The notes: generated by a model not told the origin, from the sequence alone. 64,000 nucleotides of DNA from Thermoanaerobacter uzonensis DSM 18761 (GCF_900129115.1 NZ_FQUR01000007.1:232874-296873), one strand, 5' to 3'; shown: positions 13,445-22,594, numbered from the stretch's first letter. Numbers and translations: made by a program.

Positions 13445-14362
13445 GTGGTTGAAATTACAAGAGGGAAATTTGAAAGAGTAGGACCAAATATTGAGGAAAG
13501 TCAAGCAATAGTTCGTCCCAGTATGACTTACTGGCAAGACGCATGGAGAAGACTTAAAATGAATAAAGTTGCGATGGCCTCTTTAGTATTTCTCATCCTG
13601 TTGGGCATAATGGCGATCATAGGGCCTTATTTATTACCTTACAAATATTCTGACCAAAACCTTATGATGACAAATAAACCGCCATCTGCTGAGCATTGGT
13701 TTGGTACGGATTATCTGGGCAGAGATTTATTTGTAAGGACGTGGATGGGAGCAAGAATATCTCTCACTATAGGTATTGCAGCGGCTTTACTGGATGGTAT
13801 CATTGGTGTAATTTACGGGGGAATTTCAGGATACTTTGGAGGACAAGTTGACAATATTATGATGCGTATTGTAGATATTTTGTATGGAATACCTTATCTT
13901 ATATTAGTTATTTTGCTTATGCTTGTTATGGGACCTGGGATTGTTACTATAATTACCGCAATGGTTATAACAGGTTGGGTAGGAATGGCAAGACTTGTAA
14001 GAGGGCAAGTTTTGCAGTTAAAAGAACAAGAATTTGTGATGGCGGCGAAAACTTTAGGAGCTTCTCCCGGAAGAATAATTATGAAGCACTTAATTCCAAA
14101 TACTTTAGGTCCAATAATAGTTTCTATAACTTTCGACGTTCCTGCTGCAATTTTTACAGAAGCTTTCTTAAGCTATATAGGTTTAGGTGTACAGCCTCCT
14201 TTAGCAAGTTGGGGAACTTTAGCTAATGATGCTACAAATGTATTGCTCATGTATCCTTACCAATTGTTCTTCCCGGCGTTTTTCATAAGTATAACAATGC
14301 TCTCTTTCAACTTATTAGGTGATGGTTTAAGAGACGCTCTTGACCCAAGGTTGCGCAAATAA
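13445..14362 (+). CDS. oppC: Oligopeptide ABC transporter permease OppC
   Basis: This 305-residue second permease of the Opp importer begins with an extended cytoplasmic N-terminus ('SMTYWQDAWRRLKMNKVAMASLVFL'), then about six membrane segments. The family motif 'HWFGTDYLGRDLFVRTWMGARISL' follows the first. Its EAA motif lies around 'EFVMAAKTLGASPGRIIMKHLIPN'. GTG 13445 follows oppB by 2 bp with a GGGGG site upstream. Confidence 0.96.
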   Translation: MVEITRGKFERVGPNIEESQAIVRPSMTYWQDAWRRLKMNKVAMASLVFLILLGIMAIIGPYLLPYKYSDQNLMMTNKPPSAEHWFGTDYLGRDLFVRTWMGARISLTIGIAAALLDGIIGVIYGGISGYFGGQVDNIMMRIVDILYGIPYLILVILLMLVMGPGIVTIITAMVITGWVGMARLVRGQVLQLKEQEFVMAAKTLGASPGRIIMKHLIPNTLGPIIVSITFDVPAAIFTEAFLSYIGLGVQPPLASWGTLANDATNVLLMYPYQLFFPAFFISITMLSFNLLGDGLRDALDPRLRK

Positions 14363-14374
14363 GGAGGAATTGAC

Positions 14375-15406
14375 ATGGAAAAAAAAGAAGTATTGTTAGA
14401 AGTAAGAGATTTGGAGTATTCTTTTGATACCTATGCCGGGGAGGTTAAAGCCGTAAGAGGCGTAAGCTTTGAAGTGTATAAAGGAGAAGCCTTGGCAATC
14501 GTTGGCGAATCCGGTTGTGGTAAGTCTGTGACAATGCATGCAGTAATGAAACTAAACCCTGAACCTCCAGGGAGATTAAAAGGTGGGAAAATCATATTTG
14601 ATGGAAAAGATATAACTAATTATACAGATAGAGAGATGCAATCAATAAGAGGTTCAGAAATTGGTATGATATTCCAAGATCCTATGACTTCTTTGAATCC
14701 TACAATGACAGTAGGTAATCAAATTGCTGAAGTAATTTTGAAACATGAAGATGTAACTAGAGCAGAAGCTATAAAAAGGGCTAAAGAAATGTTGGACATT
14801 GTTGGAATTCCAAATGCTGAAAAAAGAATTCATCAATATCCTCATGAATTTTCAGGTGGAATGAGACAGAGGGCGATGATTGCTATTGCTTTAGCTTGTA
14901 AACCTAAATTATTAATTGCAGATGAGCCAACTACAGCTTTAGACGTTACAATACAAGCTCAGATTTTAGATTTGATGAAAGATTTGCAAAAACAATTTAA
15001 TACCTCAATAATTATTATTACTCATGACCTTGGAGTTGTTGCTGATATAGCGGATAGAGTTGTGGTAATGTATGCAGGTAAAATTATTGAAAGAGGTACA
15101 GTAGACGAAATATTTTATAACCCACAACATCCTTATACGTGGGGGCTATTAAAGTCGGTTCCTCGCTTAGATGCAAAGAATAAAGAAAAACTTGTACCGA
15201 TTATTGGGACACCGCCTGACCTTTTTGCACCACCTGTTGGCTGTCCTTTTGCAGCAAGGTGTGATTATGCTATGAAAATATGTTATGAAGCTCCGCCAGA
15301 GGTCACTAAAGAATCAGAGACTCAGCAAGTTGCTTGTTGGCTTAAACACCCCTATGCTCCAAAAGTTGCTAATCCATTTGGAATGGGGGTAACAGTAGAT
15401 GAGTGA
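14375..15406 (+). CDS. oppD: Oligopeptide ABC transporter ATP-binding protein OppD
   Basis: This 343-residue ATPase energises peptide import. It has Walker A GESGCGKS (residues about 47-54), a Q-loop 'IFQDPMTSLNP', the ABC signature SGGMRQR, Walker B LLIADEPT and the H-loop 'IIITHDLGVVAD'. The C-terminal oligopeptide-specific domain carries cysteines spaced as C-x6-C...C...C ('GCPFAARCDYAMKIC'), which in this family can bind an iron-sulphur cluster. GGAGG precedes ATG 14375. It overlaps oppF by 8 bp. Confidence 0.97.
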   Translation: MEKKEVLLEVRDLEYSFDTYAGEVKAVRGVSFEVYKGEALAIVGESGCGKSVTMHAVMKLNPEPPGRLKGGKIIFDGKDITNYTDREMQSIRGSEIGMIFQDPMTSLNPTMTVGNQIAEVILKHEDVTRAEAIKRAKEMLDIVGIPNAEKRIHQYPHEFSGGMRQRAMIAIALACKPKLLIADEPTTALDVTIQAQILDLMKDLQKQFNTSIIIITHDLGVVADIADRVVVMYAGKIIERGTVDEIFYNPQHPYTWGLLKSVPRLDAKNKEKLVPIIGTPPDLFAPPVGCPFAARCDYAMKICYEAPPEVTKESETQQVACWLKHPYAPKVANPFGMGVTVDE

Positions 15407-16361
15407 TAACAAAGTTTTGCTCGAGGTAAAAAATCTTAAAAAATATTTTCATGTTAGTGGTGGTATTTTAAAAGCTGTAGATGATGTAAGCTTTACCATT
15501 AAAAAAGGAGAAACATTAGGTTTGGTGGGAGAGTCGGGGTGTGGCAAATCTACGACTGGCCGGACCATAATAGGACTTTATGAGCCAACGGCAGGAGAAA
15601 TTATATTTGATGGAGAAAGAGTTACCCATTTAAATTACGAAGGAAGAAAAAAATTTGCTAGAAGAGCACAAATAATTTTCCAAGACCCTTATGCTTCCTT
15701 AAATCCCCGTATGACTGTAGGGGATATCATCGGTGAAGGAATTGACATACACGAACTTTATACTGGAAAAGAAAGGATGGAAAGAATATATCAACTTTTA
15801 GAGATGGTAGGATTAAATAGAGAACATGCTAATAGATTTCCTCACGAATTTTCAGGTGGTCAGAGACAAAGAATTGGTATAGCGAGGGCAATGGCTATAG
15901 AACCAGATTTTATTATAGCTGATGAACCTATATCTGCTTTAGACGTGTCTATACAAGCTCAGATTGTAAATCTTTTGATGAATTTGCAACAAGAAAAAGG
16001 TCTTACCTACTTGTTCATTGCTCATGACCTGAGCATGGTAAGGCATATAAGTGATAATGTTGCTGTAATGTATTTAGGAATGATTGTGGAAATGACTAGT
16101 AGCGCTGAGCTTTACTCTAATCCGCTACATCCTTATACTCAGGCACTTTTGTCAGCGGTACCTATACCTGACCCTAATGTAGAGAGAAAAAGAGAAAGAA
16201 TAATACTTGAAGGTGACGTGCCAAGCCCAATAAATCCACCCCCTGGTTGTAGATTTAGAACGAGATGCAAATATGCGATGGATATTTGCAAAGAACAAAC
16301 TCCTCCACTTAAAGAAGTGGGTAGCGGTCATTTTGTTGCTTGTCATCTTTTTAATAAATAA
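15399..16361 (+). CDS. oppF: Oligopeptide ABC transporter ATP-binding protein OppF
   Basis: This 320-residue partner ATPase of OppD has Walker [11 protein letters not shown]-loop '[12 protein letters not shown]', signature SGGQRQR, Walker [10 protein letters not shown] and H-loop '[12 protein letters not shown]'. The C-terminal Cys-containing oligopeptide domain is also present ('[15 protein letters not shown]'). It starts inside the end of oppD, implying translational coupling. A terminator begins at its stop codon. Confidence 0.97.
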   Translation: MSDNKVLLEVKNLKKYFHVSGGILKAVDDVSFTIKKGETLGLVGESGCGKSTTGRTIIGLYEPTAGEIIFDGERVTHLNYEGRKKFARRAQIIFQDPYASLNPRMTVGDIIGEGIDIHELYTGKERMERIYQLLEMVGLNREHANRFPHEFSGGQRQRIGIARAMAIEPDFIIADEPISALDVSIQAQIVNLLMNLQQEKGLTYLFIAHDLSMVRHISDNVAVMYLGMIVEMTSSAELYSNPLHPYTQALLSAVPIPDPNVERKRERIILEGDVPSPINPPPGCRFRTRCKYAMDICKEQTPPLKEVGSGHFVACHLFNK

Positions 16362-16391
16362 AAAAGGCACTTGTAGCGAGTGCCTTTTTTA
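16361..16391 (+). terminator. terminator of the opp operon
   Basis: The AAAAAGGCACTT arm pairs with GAGTGCCTTTTTT around a short loop. The downstream T-tract is 7 nt. Confidence 0.9.
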
Positions 16392-16414
16392 AAATTCTAA
16401 AAAGAAGGGATAAA

Positions 16415-17989
16415 ATGTCTAAAAAGGCTGTGTCAATTCTATTAGTCGTGATAATTTCTCTCCTCTTAATTTCTTATCATTTTTATGAATTTTTAAAAGT
16501 TTTTTCAAGTAATCCTTCTGATATGTGGAGCAGAGACTTGACTGTTGGTGAGAAAAATTTAAATATGCCTTCACCCCTTTTTTGGGATGGGGGAAGTGTA
16601 TATGGAATTTGGACTAATGATACCGGTTTTGCAATATCACAGATTTACCCTTTTTCAAAGGATACAAAGAAAATTTTTATCAAGAACTTTAATGAGACCT
16701 CAGTGAAGAACGTTGAATATTACAAGGGGAAAATTTATTGGTCTGAAAATGATAATATAAATGAAATGGAAACAAACGGAGACAATTATGAAAATTTAAA
16801 TATAATAGCAGTAAATTTTAAAATTGTTGATGACTATATTATAACTGTCAATTCACAGGGAATCGAAATTTTTAATATTGCAAATAATTTTAAAAAATTA
16901 TCTGAGGTAAATCTAAAAAATGTTTCACAAATCGATGCAGTACATAAAAATGGTACTTTGTATGTTTCGGTGCTTGTAGATGATAAGCAGGAATACAAAA
17001 TTTATTATTTATCTTATGACATAAAAGGACAACGATGGTCTACACCTGTAGAAGTATATAAATTACCTCAGACAGCTACTTCAAAATTAGATAATATAAA
17101 GATTGGATATGATAAAAAAGTATACATTTTTTACAACTTGACTTCAAAGACAAGTTCAAATGTCTACTATTTTTACTTTGACCCTCAGAATTCTAAAGGG
17201 TTTGAACCTAGAAAACTAGAATTAAATGTTTATGGAAAAATTCCTTCTCCTGACGTAGGAGCTTTTGACATAAAACAATTCCAAGATGGAATAGCAGGAG
17301 TATTTTCTGCTTTAAGTAGTTACAATATTATTGGCCAAAGCCGAGTAGAAGGAACAGAGATCATTTATGCTTTTTTTAAAGATGGTGATATTGTTAAAGT
17401 AAAATCTGTTACTAAAGAAGGCGGTTGGGCATCTGAGCCCTATTTGTTGAATGCGCCTAAAGGATTGTTTTTATCTTGGATAGAAGCAGGAGGTTTTTAT
17501 AAATACATAGTAAAAGTCGCCAGTACAAATCCTGAATTTATAAAGCAAGTAGGTGGTATCCGTAAGCTAGATATACAAAATGCTTTAAGTCTTTGTACCT
17601 TTTCTATTTCTGCTGCTTTGCTTTTAGGATTTATTATGACATTTTCTGTCTCACTGCCTGGCTATGGATGGCTTTTGTTTGTCATGCTTTTTGAACCGCG
17701 AAGGTTTAAAAATGAATCGATTAATTCTTTTTACATAGGTATGTCTTTATATGGAGCAGCAAAATATTTTTTTTATCCTCCTCAGGTTATAAAAAATAGC
17801 ATGGAACAAATACTATTTCCCTATAATTTAAATATTATACCTATATTGACATTGATTCTATCATTTGCTCTTGTCAAAATGTACTTTGGAGGGAAAAAAT
17901 TTAATTCTAATTTTGCAGCTTTTACTTTCATGGTGATTATAGATTCTCTATTTATCAATTTGTTTTATGCACCTTTTTTGATAAAATGA
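16415..17989 (+). CDS. membrane-anchored protein of unknown function
   Basis: I do not recognise this 524-residue protein. One N-terminal membrane segment (residues about 4-25) is followed by roughly 370 residues with no membrane segment. That part has repeated Tyr/Trp-rich beta motifs such as 'YYKGKIYWSENDNIN' and 'KNGTLYVSVLVDD', suggestive of a beta-propeller outside the cell. The C-terminal 130 residues hold about four membrane segments ('SISAALLLGFIMTFSVSLPG', 'GWLLFVMLF', 'IIPILTLILSFALVKMYF', 'FTFMVIIDSLFINLFY'). GAAGGG precedes ATG 16415. It lies alone between the opp terminator and a minus-strand gene. A sensor or envelope role is possible but not shown. Confidence 0.75.
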   Translation: MSKKAVSILLVVIISLLLISYHFYEFLKVFSSNPSDMWSRDLTVGEKNLNMPSPLFWDGGSVYGIWTNDTGFAISQIYPFSKDTKKIFIKNFNETSVKNVEYYKGKIYWSENDNINEMETNGDNYENLNIIAVNFKIVDDYIITVNSQGIEIFNIANNFKKLSEVNLKNVSQIDAVHKNGTLYVSVLVDDKQEYKIYYLSYDIKGQRWSTPVEVYKLPQTATSKLDNIKIGYDKKVYIFYNLTSKTSSNVYYFYFDPQNSKGFEPRKLELNVYGKIPSPDVGAFDIKQFQDGIAGVFSALSSYNIIGQSRVEGTEIIYAFFKDGDIVKVKSVTKEGGWASEPYLLNAPKGLFLSWIEAGGFYKYIVKVASTNPEFIKQVGGIRKLDIQNALSLCTFSISAALLLGFIMTFSVSLPGYGWLLFVMLFEPRRFKNESINSFYIGMSLYGAAKYFFYPPQVIKNSMEQILFPYNLNIIPILTLILSFALVKMYFGGKKFNSNFAAFTFMVIIDSLFINLFYAPFLIK

Positions 17990-18012
17990 AAGCTTTCAGA
18001 GTTTGACTGCTG

Positions 18013-18192
18013 TTATTTTTTTGCTTTTACATAATATGCACAATTGATACTTGAATTTTCATAGTTGACGTTGTTTTTATTGATATTATCATCAATTAAT
18101 CTATTTATTTTGGTCATCTGTGAGAGATTAGATAAAGTGCATTTTCCTTCTTTTTGGTAAATACAATCGGCTGTGCAATTAATATTAGTCAC
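18013..18192 (-). CDS. small Cys-rich DUF1540-like protein
   Basis: This is a 59-residue protein with cysteines in the pattern C-x3-C-x7-C near the N-terminus ('NINCTADCIYQKEGKCTL') and a final Cys in 'INCAYYV'. The spacing fits the DUF1540 family of small, probably metal-binding proteins common in spore-forming clostridia. The start is taken at GTG 18192, because GGGAGG abuts an upstream in-frame GTG with no spacing but lies about 7 nt from this one. It is convergent with the preceding gene and divergent from the amidase. Function unknown. Confidence 0.7.
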   Translation of the reverse strand: MTNINCTADCIYQKEGKCTLSNLSQMTKINRLIDDNINKNNVNYENSSINCAYYVKAKK

Positions 18193-18285
18193 AAGTGCCA
18201 CCTCCCTTTTTTATTTTTCCTAAAACTCAAAAAACTAATCCATTTAACCGATACAATATATGTAATTACTAATAAAGTTAAGAAA

Positions 18286-18335
18286 TTGTAATAAGTTTGT
18301 AATCATTTTGTAATATTAAAGTATTATGATATATT
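18286..18335 (+). promoter_or_regulatory. WalR-like box array and promoter of the amidase gene
   Basis: TGTAAT occurs at 18287, 18298 and 18309, an exact 11-bp period with 5-bp spacers. This matches the WalR (YycF) consensus TGTWAH-N5-TGTWAH, tripled. The last unit doubles as a -35 (TTGTAA 18308-18313), with TATATT (18330-18335) after 16 bp. WalR is known to control wall hydrolases, which is what the next gene encodes. Binding is inferred. Confidence 0.6.
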
Positions 18336-18375
18336 TAAAGTCGAATTTTTTTCACAAAAAAAAGGGGGGGTTTTA

Positions 18376-20145
18376 GTGAAAAAAATAGTATTATTTGTTG
18401 TAATAGTTGTAGCAATTTTAGCCTCCTACAGTATGGCCTTCGCTTATAAAAACACTATCTTAGTAGATGGGAAACCTTTTTATTACAATATTCCAGATGT
18501 CACAATTAAAATAGATGGTCAAAATTTCGACACAGGCAAAACCCCACCTTTAATTTTAAAAGACAGCACATTAATTCCTGTGAGGGTGATCTCAGAAAAG
18601 GGATTTGGAGCTAAAGTAGAGTGGGATGACAAAACCAAGATGGTTACTATAACAAAAGGTAAAACAGTTAAATTAACTATTGGAAGTGATATTGCCTTAG
18701 CGGACGGAAAAAAAGTTAAGTTGATAGCTCCTGCAAGAATAATAGAAATTAGTAAAGAAGGATATACATATATTCCTTTTAGATTTTTATTTGAGACTTT
18801 TGATTATAAAGTAGAATGGGACGAAAAGAATTATCAAATAAATACTACCTCTCCTCCTAAAATTATAAATATAAAAAATTTTGATACAAACTATAATAAT
18901 GGTATATTTTCTATAAATATTACAGGAGATAATCCTATAAAATATAGCCAAGGAGTTATAGAAGATCCAGGGAATATTAGAATTTATGTGGACATAGAAA
19001 ATTCCATATGGGACAAAGGAAGAATAGATATACCAATTAACAAGAAAAGTCTTTTAAATGCGGTAATTGCACAGAACCAAACACAACCTATACCTAAAGT
19101 GCGAGTAGTGATATATTTAAAAGATATGCTCCCTTACGGAATTGTCCAATCGCAGGATAAAACACGTTTAACTATTTCTTTTGATGTTGGGACAAGCTAT
19201 GTAACAGGTATAAGTTTTACAAAAGAAGGGGAGTATGATAAAGTCATAATTAATGCTGATGCGGAACATTTTAATACTCAAAGAATAGGGGATAATAAAA
19301 TAGTTGTGGACATATCAGATGCTGTTCTTAAAATGCCAGATGGGAATAAAGCTGGTCAAATACCAGTAGAAGGCAATGTTATAACGGCTATAAGGTATTC
19401 ACAGTATAACAACGACACAGTGAGAGTGGTAGCAGATACTACTAGCAAAACGGATTATTCTGTAAAAATAGTCGAAAAAAACATTATAATGCTGGTTATA
19501 AAGTCTCAGCCAAATGAAATGCCTCTTATTTATATAGATCCTGGGCATGGGGGAAGTGACCCTGGTGCGATAGGAGTAGGGGGGTTAAGAGAATCTGACG
19601 TAGTTTTGGGGATTGCTCTTAAGCTAAATAGCCTTCTCACAAAAGATGGATTTAGAACTATGATGTCTAGAGATTCTGATGTATTTGTAGACCTTGTTAC
19701 TAGGTCACAAGAAGCGAACAATGCGGGAGCTGACGTATTTATAAGTATACATACTAATGCTTTTGGGACTCCAACTCCTAAAGGCACAGAAATATGGTAT
19801 TATCCAAATGGATACAAAGGAGACATGAGAGACAACAAGACCTTTGCTCAAATTGTCTATAACAACTTAATGAAAGAGATAAATACGGTTGATAGGGGAC
19901 TTAAAGAAGGTCCTAATTTGTCAGTGCTTAACAAGACAAAAATGCCAGCAATACTTATTGAGACAGCTTTTATAACAAATCCTGATGATGCAGCCTTGCT
20001 TCAAGATGATGACTTCCAATGGAAAGTAGCTCAAGGAATATACAATGGCATTGTAGAATATTTTAAAAGGTTAAAAGAGGGATCTATTTCTACGACTGTT
20101 TCTAATTCTGTATATGATGCAAATAATGCAAATAGCAATCCATAA
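18376..20145 (+). CDS. secreted N-acetylmuramoyl-L-alanine amidase with AMIN domains
   Basis: This 589-residue exported enzyme cleaves the amide bond between muramic acid and the stem peptide of peptidoglycan. The signal peptide ends near 'YSMAFA' (residue about 23). A copper-amine-oxidase-like N-terminal repeat region follows (about 30-150, 'LIPVRVISEKGFGAKVEWDD' and 'YIPFRFLFETFDYKVEWDE'), then two AMIN-like wall-targeting segments (about 155-255 and 270-370). The zinc amidase_3 domain starts at about 380. Its metal and catalytic residues are visible: His in DPGHGG, Glu in GLRESD, His in FISIHTNA, Glu in LIETAFITN. It starts with GTG 18376 after AAAAGGGGGGG. WalR-like boxes lie upstream. 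Confidence 0.93.
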   Translation: MKKIVLFVVIVVAILASYSMAFAYKNTILVDGKPFYYNIPDVTIKIDGQNFDTGKTPPLILKDSTLIPVRVISEKGFGAKVEWDDKTKMVTITKGKTVKLTIGSDIALADGKKVKLIAPARIIEISKEGYTYIPFRFLFETFDYKVEWDEKNYQINTTSPPKIINIKNFDTNYNNGIFSINITGDNPIKYSQGVIEDPGNIRIYVDIENSIWDKGRIDIPINKKSLLNAVIAQNQTQPIPKVRVVIYLKDMLPYGIVQSQDKTRLTISFDVGTSYVTGISFTKEGEYDKVIINADAEHFNTQRIGDNKIVVDISDAVLKMPDGNKAGQIPVEGNVITAIRYSQYNNDTVRVVADTTSKTDYSVKIVEKNIIMLVIKSQPNEMPLIYIDPGHGGSDPGAIGVGGLRESDVVLGIALKLNSLLTKDGFRTMMSRDSDVFVDLVTRSQEANNAGADVFISIHTNAFGTPTPKGTEIWYYPNGYKGDMRDNKTFAQIVYNNLMKEINTVDRGLKEGPNLSVLNKTKMPAILIETAFITNPDDAALLQDDDFQWKVAQGIYNGIVEYFKRLKEGSISTTVSNSVYDANNANSNP

Positions 20146-20148
20146 TTT

Positions 20149-20265
20149 ATCTGGTTTTTTAACCGAGATCAAACTGTAGACAAACTTTCGTAAAGGAGAT
20201 ATTTTGCATCGGAGCGACGATGCAAAATATCTCCTTTGAATATTTTTTAACTTTGTCTACAGTCT
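20149..20265 (+). repeat. nested palindromic element, possible MITE-like insertion
   Basis: An inner perfect 20-bp inverted repeat (20192-20211 with 20218-20237, 6-nt loop) sits within an outer perfect 12-bp inverted repeat (ACTGTAGACAAA at 20073+100, i.e. 20173-20184, with its complement at 20252-20263). The element is flanked by two similar copies of a terminator-like word (ATCTGGTTTTTTAA..., at 20149 and 20268). No coding capacity is visible. Confidence 0.6.
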
Positions 20266-20267
20266 GT

Positions 20268-20294
20268 ATCTGGTTTTTTAAACCAGATTTTTTT
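20268..20294 (+). terminator. terminator downstream of the amidase gene
   Basis: A 9-bp stem ATCTGGTTT/AAACCAGAT with a TTT loop is followed by six T. A degraded copy of the same hairpin lies at 20149-20169, closer to the gene. Confidence 0.8.
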
Positions 20295-20411
20295 GTTCTT
20301 ATGTTCTTGTAAAATATTAATAAAGGTTTTAAAATAATATTGAAGGATAAAAACAATAAAGCAGAATAAATTAGCTTTAAACTATTTTTATTAAATGAAA
20401 GGGTTGAAGAA

Positions 20412-21197
20412 ATGAATAGAATTGATGGAAGGAAATTTAATGAGCTGAGACCTATAAAAATTACAAGAAATTTTAATAAATTTGCAGAAGGTTCTGTTCT
20501 AATTGAAATGGGGGAGACAAAAGTCATTTGTACAGCTTCTATTGAGGATAAAGTACCTCCATTCCAAAAAGGTACAGGTAAGGGTTGGATAACCAGTGAG
20601 TATGGCATGTTGCCAAGAGCAACTGAAACAAGAAATCCACGAGAAGTAACTAAAGGAAGACCTAGTGGAAGGACTATGGAAATACAACGGCTTATAGGCC
20701 GTTCTTTAAGGTCTGTAGTAGATTTGGATGTGTTAGGAGAAAAAACTATATGGATAGATTGCGATGTTATCCAAGCAGATGGAGGTACACGAACAGCTTC
20801 TATTACAGGTTCATTTATAGCATTGGCAGATGCACTTAACAAATTGGTAGAAAAAGGCGATATTCCTAAGATTCCTTTAAAAGGTTTTGTTGCGGCTGTA
20901 AGTGTAGGAATTGTAGAGGGAAAGGAGCTTTTAGATTTATCCTTTCAAGAAGATTCTAATGCATTAGTAGATATGAATGTAGTTATGACAGACAAAGGAG
21001 AAATTGTAGAGATACAGGGAACAGGTGAGGGTGGACCATTTACGAAGCAAAATTTTTCAGATCTTCTAAATCTTGCAGAATATGGGATTGAGCAAATTAT
21101 CAAAATTCAAAAAGAAGTTCTTTCTGATATTGTAGATAAAATAGGAGTTGATTCGGTTGAAAATAATAATAGCAACCAACAATCCTCACAAAACTGA
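20412..21197 (+). CDS. rph: Ribonuclease PH
   Basis: This 261-residue phosphorolytic 3'-5' exoribonuclease trims tRNA 3' ends. The family pattern is clear from the N-terminus ('[19 protein letters not shown]'). It continues through '[21 protein letters not shown]' and '[16 protein letters not shown]' to the phosphate/active-site region '[17 protein letters not shown]', with '[11 protein letters not shown]' near the end. A short Asn/Ser-rich tail extends past the usual end. It overlaps rdgB by 41 bp, the usual Firmicute arrangement. Confidence 0.96.
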   Translation: MNRIDGRKFNELRPIKITRNFNKFAEGSVLIEMGETKVICTASIEDKVPPFQKGTGKGWITSEYGMLPRATETRNPREVTKGRPSGRTMEIQRLIGRSLRSVVDLDVLGEKTIWIDCDVIQADGGTRTASITGSFIALADALNKLVEKGDIPKIPLKGFVAAVSVGIVEGKELLDLSFQEDSNALVDMNVVMTDKGEIVEIQGTGEGGPFTKQNFSDLLNLAEYGIEQIIKIQKEVLSDIVDKIGVDSVENNNSNQQSSQN

Positions 21198-21753
21198 AGA
21201 AATAAAAAATTTTTTTAAAGGCTATCCTGTTGAAATTTATTCTATAGCAGACTTGGGAATAAAAGAAGATATAGAAGAGACAGGAAATACGATTGAAGAA
21301 AATGCTCTTATCAAGGCTCGCTTTTTAAAAGAAAAAGTTGATGGAATTGTTATTGCTGACGATACAGGGTTGTTTGTGGAGTATTTAAATGGGCAACCTG
21401 GAGTATATTCAGCAAGATTTGCTGGTGAAAATGCTACCTATGAAGATAACAATAAAAAATTGTTAAAGCTATTAGAGGGCGTTCCTTGCGAAAAAAGAAA
21501 AGCTTATTTTAAGACAGTGATAGCAGTGTTAGAAAGTGAAAAAGAAACTTTATTAGAAGGTAAATTAGAAGGGTATATTTTGGATCATCCTCGAGGGAAA
21601 AATGGTTTTGGATATGACCCGGTTTTTTATGTCGATAATTTAGGGAAGACTTTAGCAGAACTTACCATGGAAGAAAAAAATAAGATAAGTCATAGAGCTG
21701 ATGCTCTTATGAAGTTAAAGAATTATATTTTAAAACGTTTGGAGGAAAAATAA
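21157..21753 (+). CDS. rdgB: XTP/dITP diphosphatase (RdgB/HAM1 family)
   Basis: This 198-residue enzyme hydrolyses non-canonical purine triphosphates (XTP, ITP) to monophosphates. Signatures: '[15 protein letters not shown]' at the N-terminus, '[24 protein letters not shown]', and the C-terminal '[13 protein letters not shown]' and '[11 protein letters not shown]'. TTG 21157 is chosen because it gives the conserved M-K-I-I-I-A-T-N-N start and lies 9 nt from AGGAG. A TTG three codons upstream would sit directly on the ribosome site. It is embedded in the end of rph. Confidence 0.95.
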   Translation: MKIIIATNNPHKTEEIKNFFKGYPVEIYSIADLGIKEDIEETGNTIEENALIKARFLKEKVDGIVIADDTGLFVEYLNGQPGVYSARFAGENATYEDNNKKLLKLLEGVPCEKRKAYFKTVIAVLESEKETLLEGKLEGYILDHPRGKNGFGYDPVFYVDNLGKTLAELTMEEKNKISHRADALMKLKNYILKRLEEK

Positions 21754-22254
21754 ATGGTTTTAGCAGTTATTAGTGATACACATGGTATATTTACATTGGT
21801 TAGGAAAAAATTTCGGGAGCTTAATGGAATAGATTATCTTATTCATTTAGGAGATAACGCCTCAGATGCTATTCAATTATCTCAAGAATTTGGGATTCCA
21901 TTAGAGTATGTTAAAGGAAATTGTGATTTCCCTACAAAAGATGAATTGGAGAAAGTAATTGAAATAGAAGGCAAAAAAATTTTGTTAACTCATGGACACA
22001 GATATTATGTTAAATACGAGTATCAAACGATTTTAGATAGAGGAAGAGAATTGGGAGTAAATGCTGTATTTTTTGGGCATACTCATATTCCCATGATTTC
22101 AAAACATGAAGATATTTTACTTTTAAATCCAGGCAGTCCTTCTTTGCCAAGAGAAGGTGCAAAAAAAACGATAGCATTAGTGACAATTGATAAGAGCGGT
22201 ATATTCCCAAGATTAGTGAATTTAGAAGAAGTTTCAGTGTTAAAAGAAGCATAG
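21754..22254 (+). CDS. YfcE/MJ0936-family metallophosphoesterase
   Basis: This 166-residue calcineurin-like phosphodiesterase has metal ligands in 'AVISDTHG', 'LIHLGDNAS', 'VKGNCDF', 'LLTHGHRYYV' and 'FFGHTHIP'. Its start codon directly follows the rdgB stop, with TTGGAGG inside the rdgB end, so rph-rdgB-phosphodiesterase form one operon. The substrate is not determined by sequence; relatives act on bis-pNPP and sometimes cyclic nucleotides. Confidence 0.93.
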   Translation: MVLAVISDTHGIFTLVRKKFRELNGIDYLIHLGDNASDAIQLSQEFGIPLEYVKGNCDFPTKDELEKVIEIEGKKILLTHGHRYYVKYEYQTILDRGRELGVNAVFFGHTHIPMISKHEDILLLNPGSPSLPREGAKKTIALVTIDKSGIFPRLVNLEEVSVLKEA

Positions 22255-22294
22255 AAGACATAAGAGGAGGAATTACACCTCTTATGTCTTCTAT
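22251..22294 (+). other. 17-bp perfect hairpin over the stop codon of the phosphodiesterase gene
   Basis: ATAGAAGACATAAGAGG (22251-22267) pairs perfectly with 22278-22294 around a 10-nt loop. The gene's TAG stop is inside the 5' arm. Only a weak T-content follows, so it is either a terminator of unusual form or a message-stabilising end structure. Confidence 0.65.
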
Positions 22295-22329
22295 ACAATT
22301 TAATCCCCAAAAATTTTTTAAACGAGGTG

Positions 22330-22358
22330 TTGACAAAGATAAAGGCATCTGATATAAT
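22330..22358 (+). promoter_or_regulatory. consensus promoter of the tRNA cluster
   Basis: TTGACA (22330-22335), a 17-bp spacer and TATAAT (22353-22358) form a perfect sigma-A promoter about 65 bp before the first tRNA. Confidence 0.92.
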
Positions 22359-22429
22359 CTAAAACTGTCAGACGAATTAAGAAACAAGCGAGAAAAATTC
22401 TTCTGAAATCTCAAGTAAGTTAATTACAT

Positions 22430-22503
22430 GCGGGTGTAGCTCAATGGTAGAGCCCCAGCCTTCCAAGCTGGTTACGTGGGTTCGATTCCCATCACCCGCT
22501 CCA
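22430..22503 (+). tRNA. tRNA-Gly (anticodon TCC)
   Basis: A full cloverleaf with acceptor GCGGGTG/CACCCGC, anticodon loop CTTCCAA, TTCGATT T-loop and encoded CCA end. Confidence 0.95.
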
Positions 22504-22507
22504 ATAT

Positions 22508-22584
22508 GCGCCTGTAGCTCAGTTGGATAGAGCAACGGCCTTCTAAGCCGTGTGTCGGGAGTTCGAATCTCTCCAGGCGCACCA
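22508..22584 (+). tRNA. tRNA-Arg (anticodon TCT)
   Basis: Acceptor GCGCCTG/CAGGCGC, anticodon loop CTTCTAA, GTTCGAATC T-arm and encoded CCA. Confidence 0.95.
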
Positions 22585-22594
22585 TTTATTGTGT

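Noticed and set aside
20159..20842. 227-residue minus-strand reading frame
   Set aside because: It lies antisense to rph and over the palindromic element. No ribosome site; the plus strand encodes a clear RNase PH.
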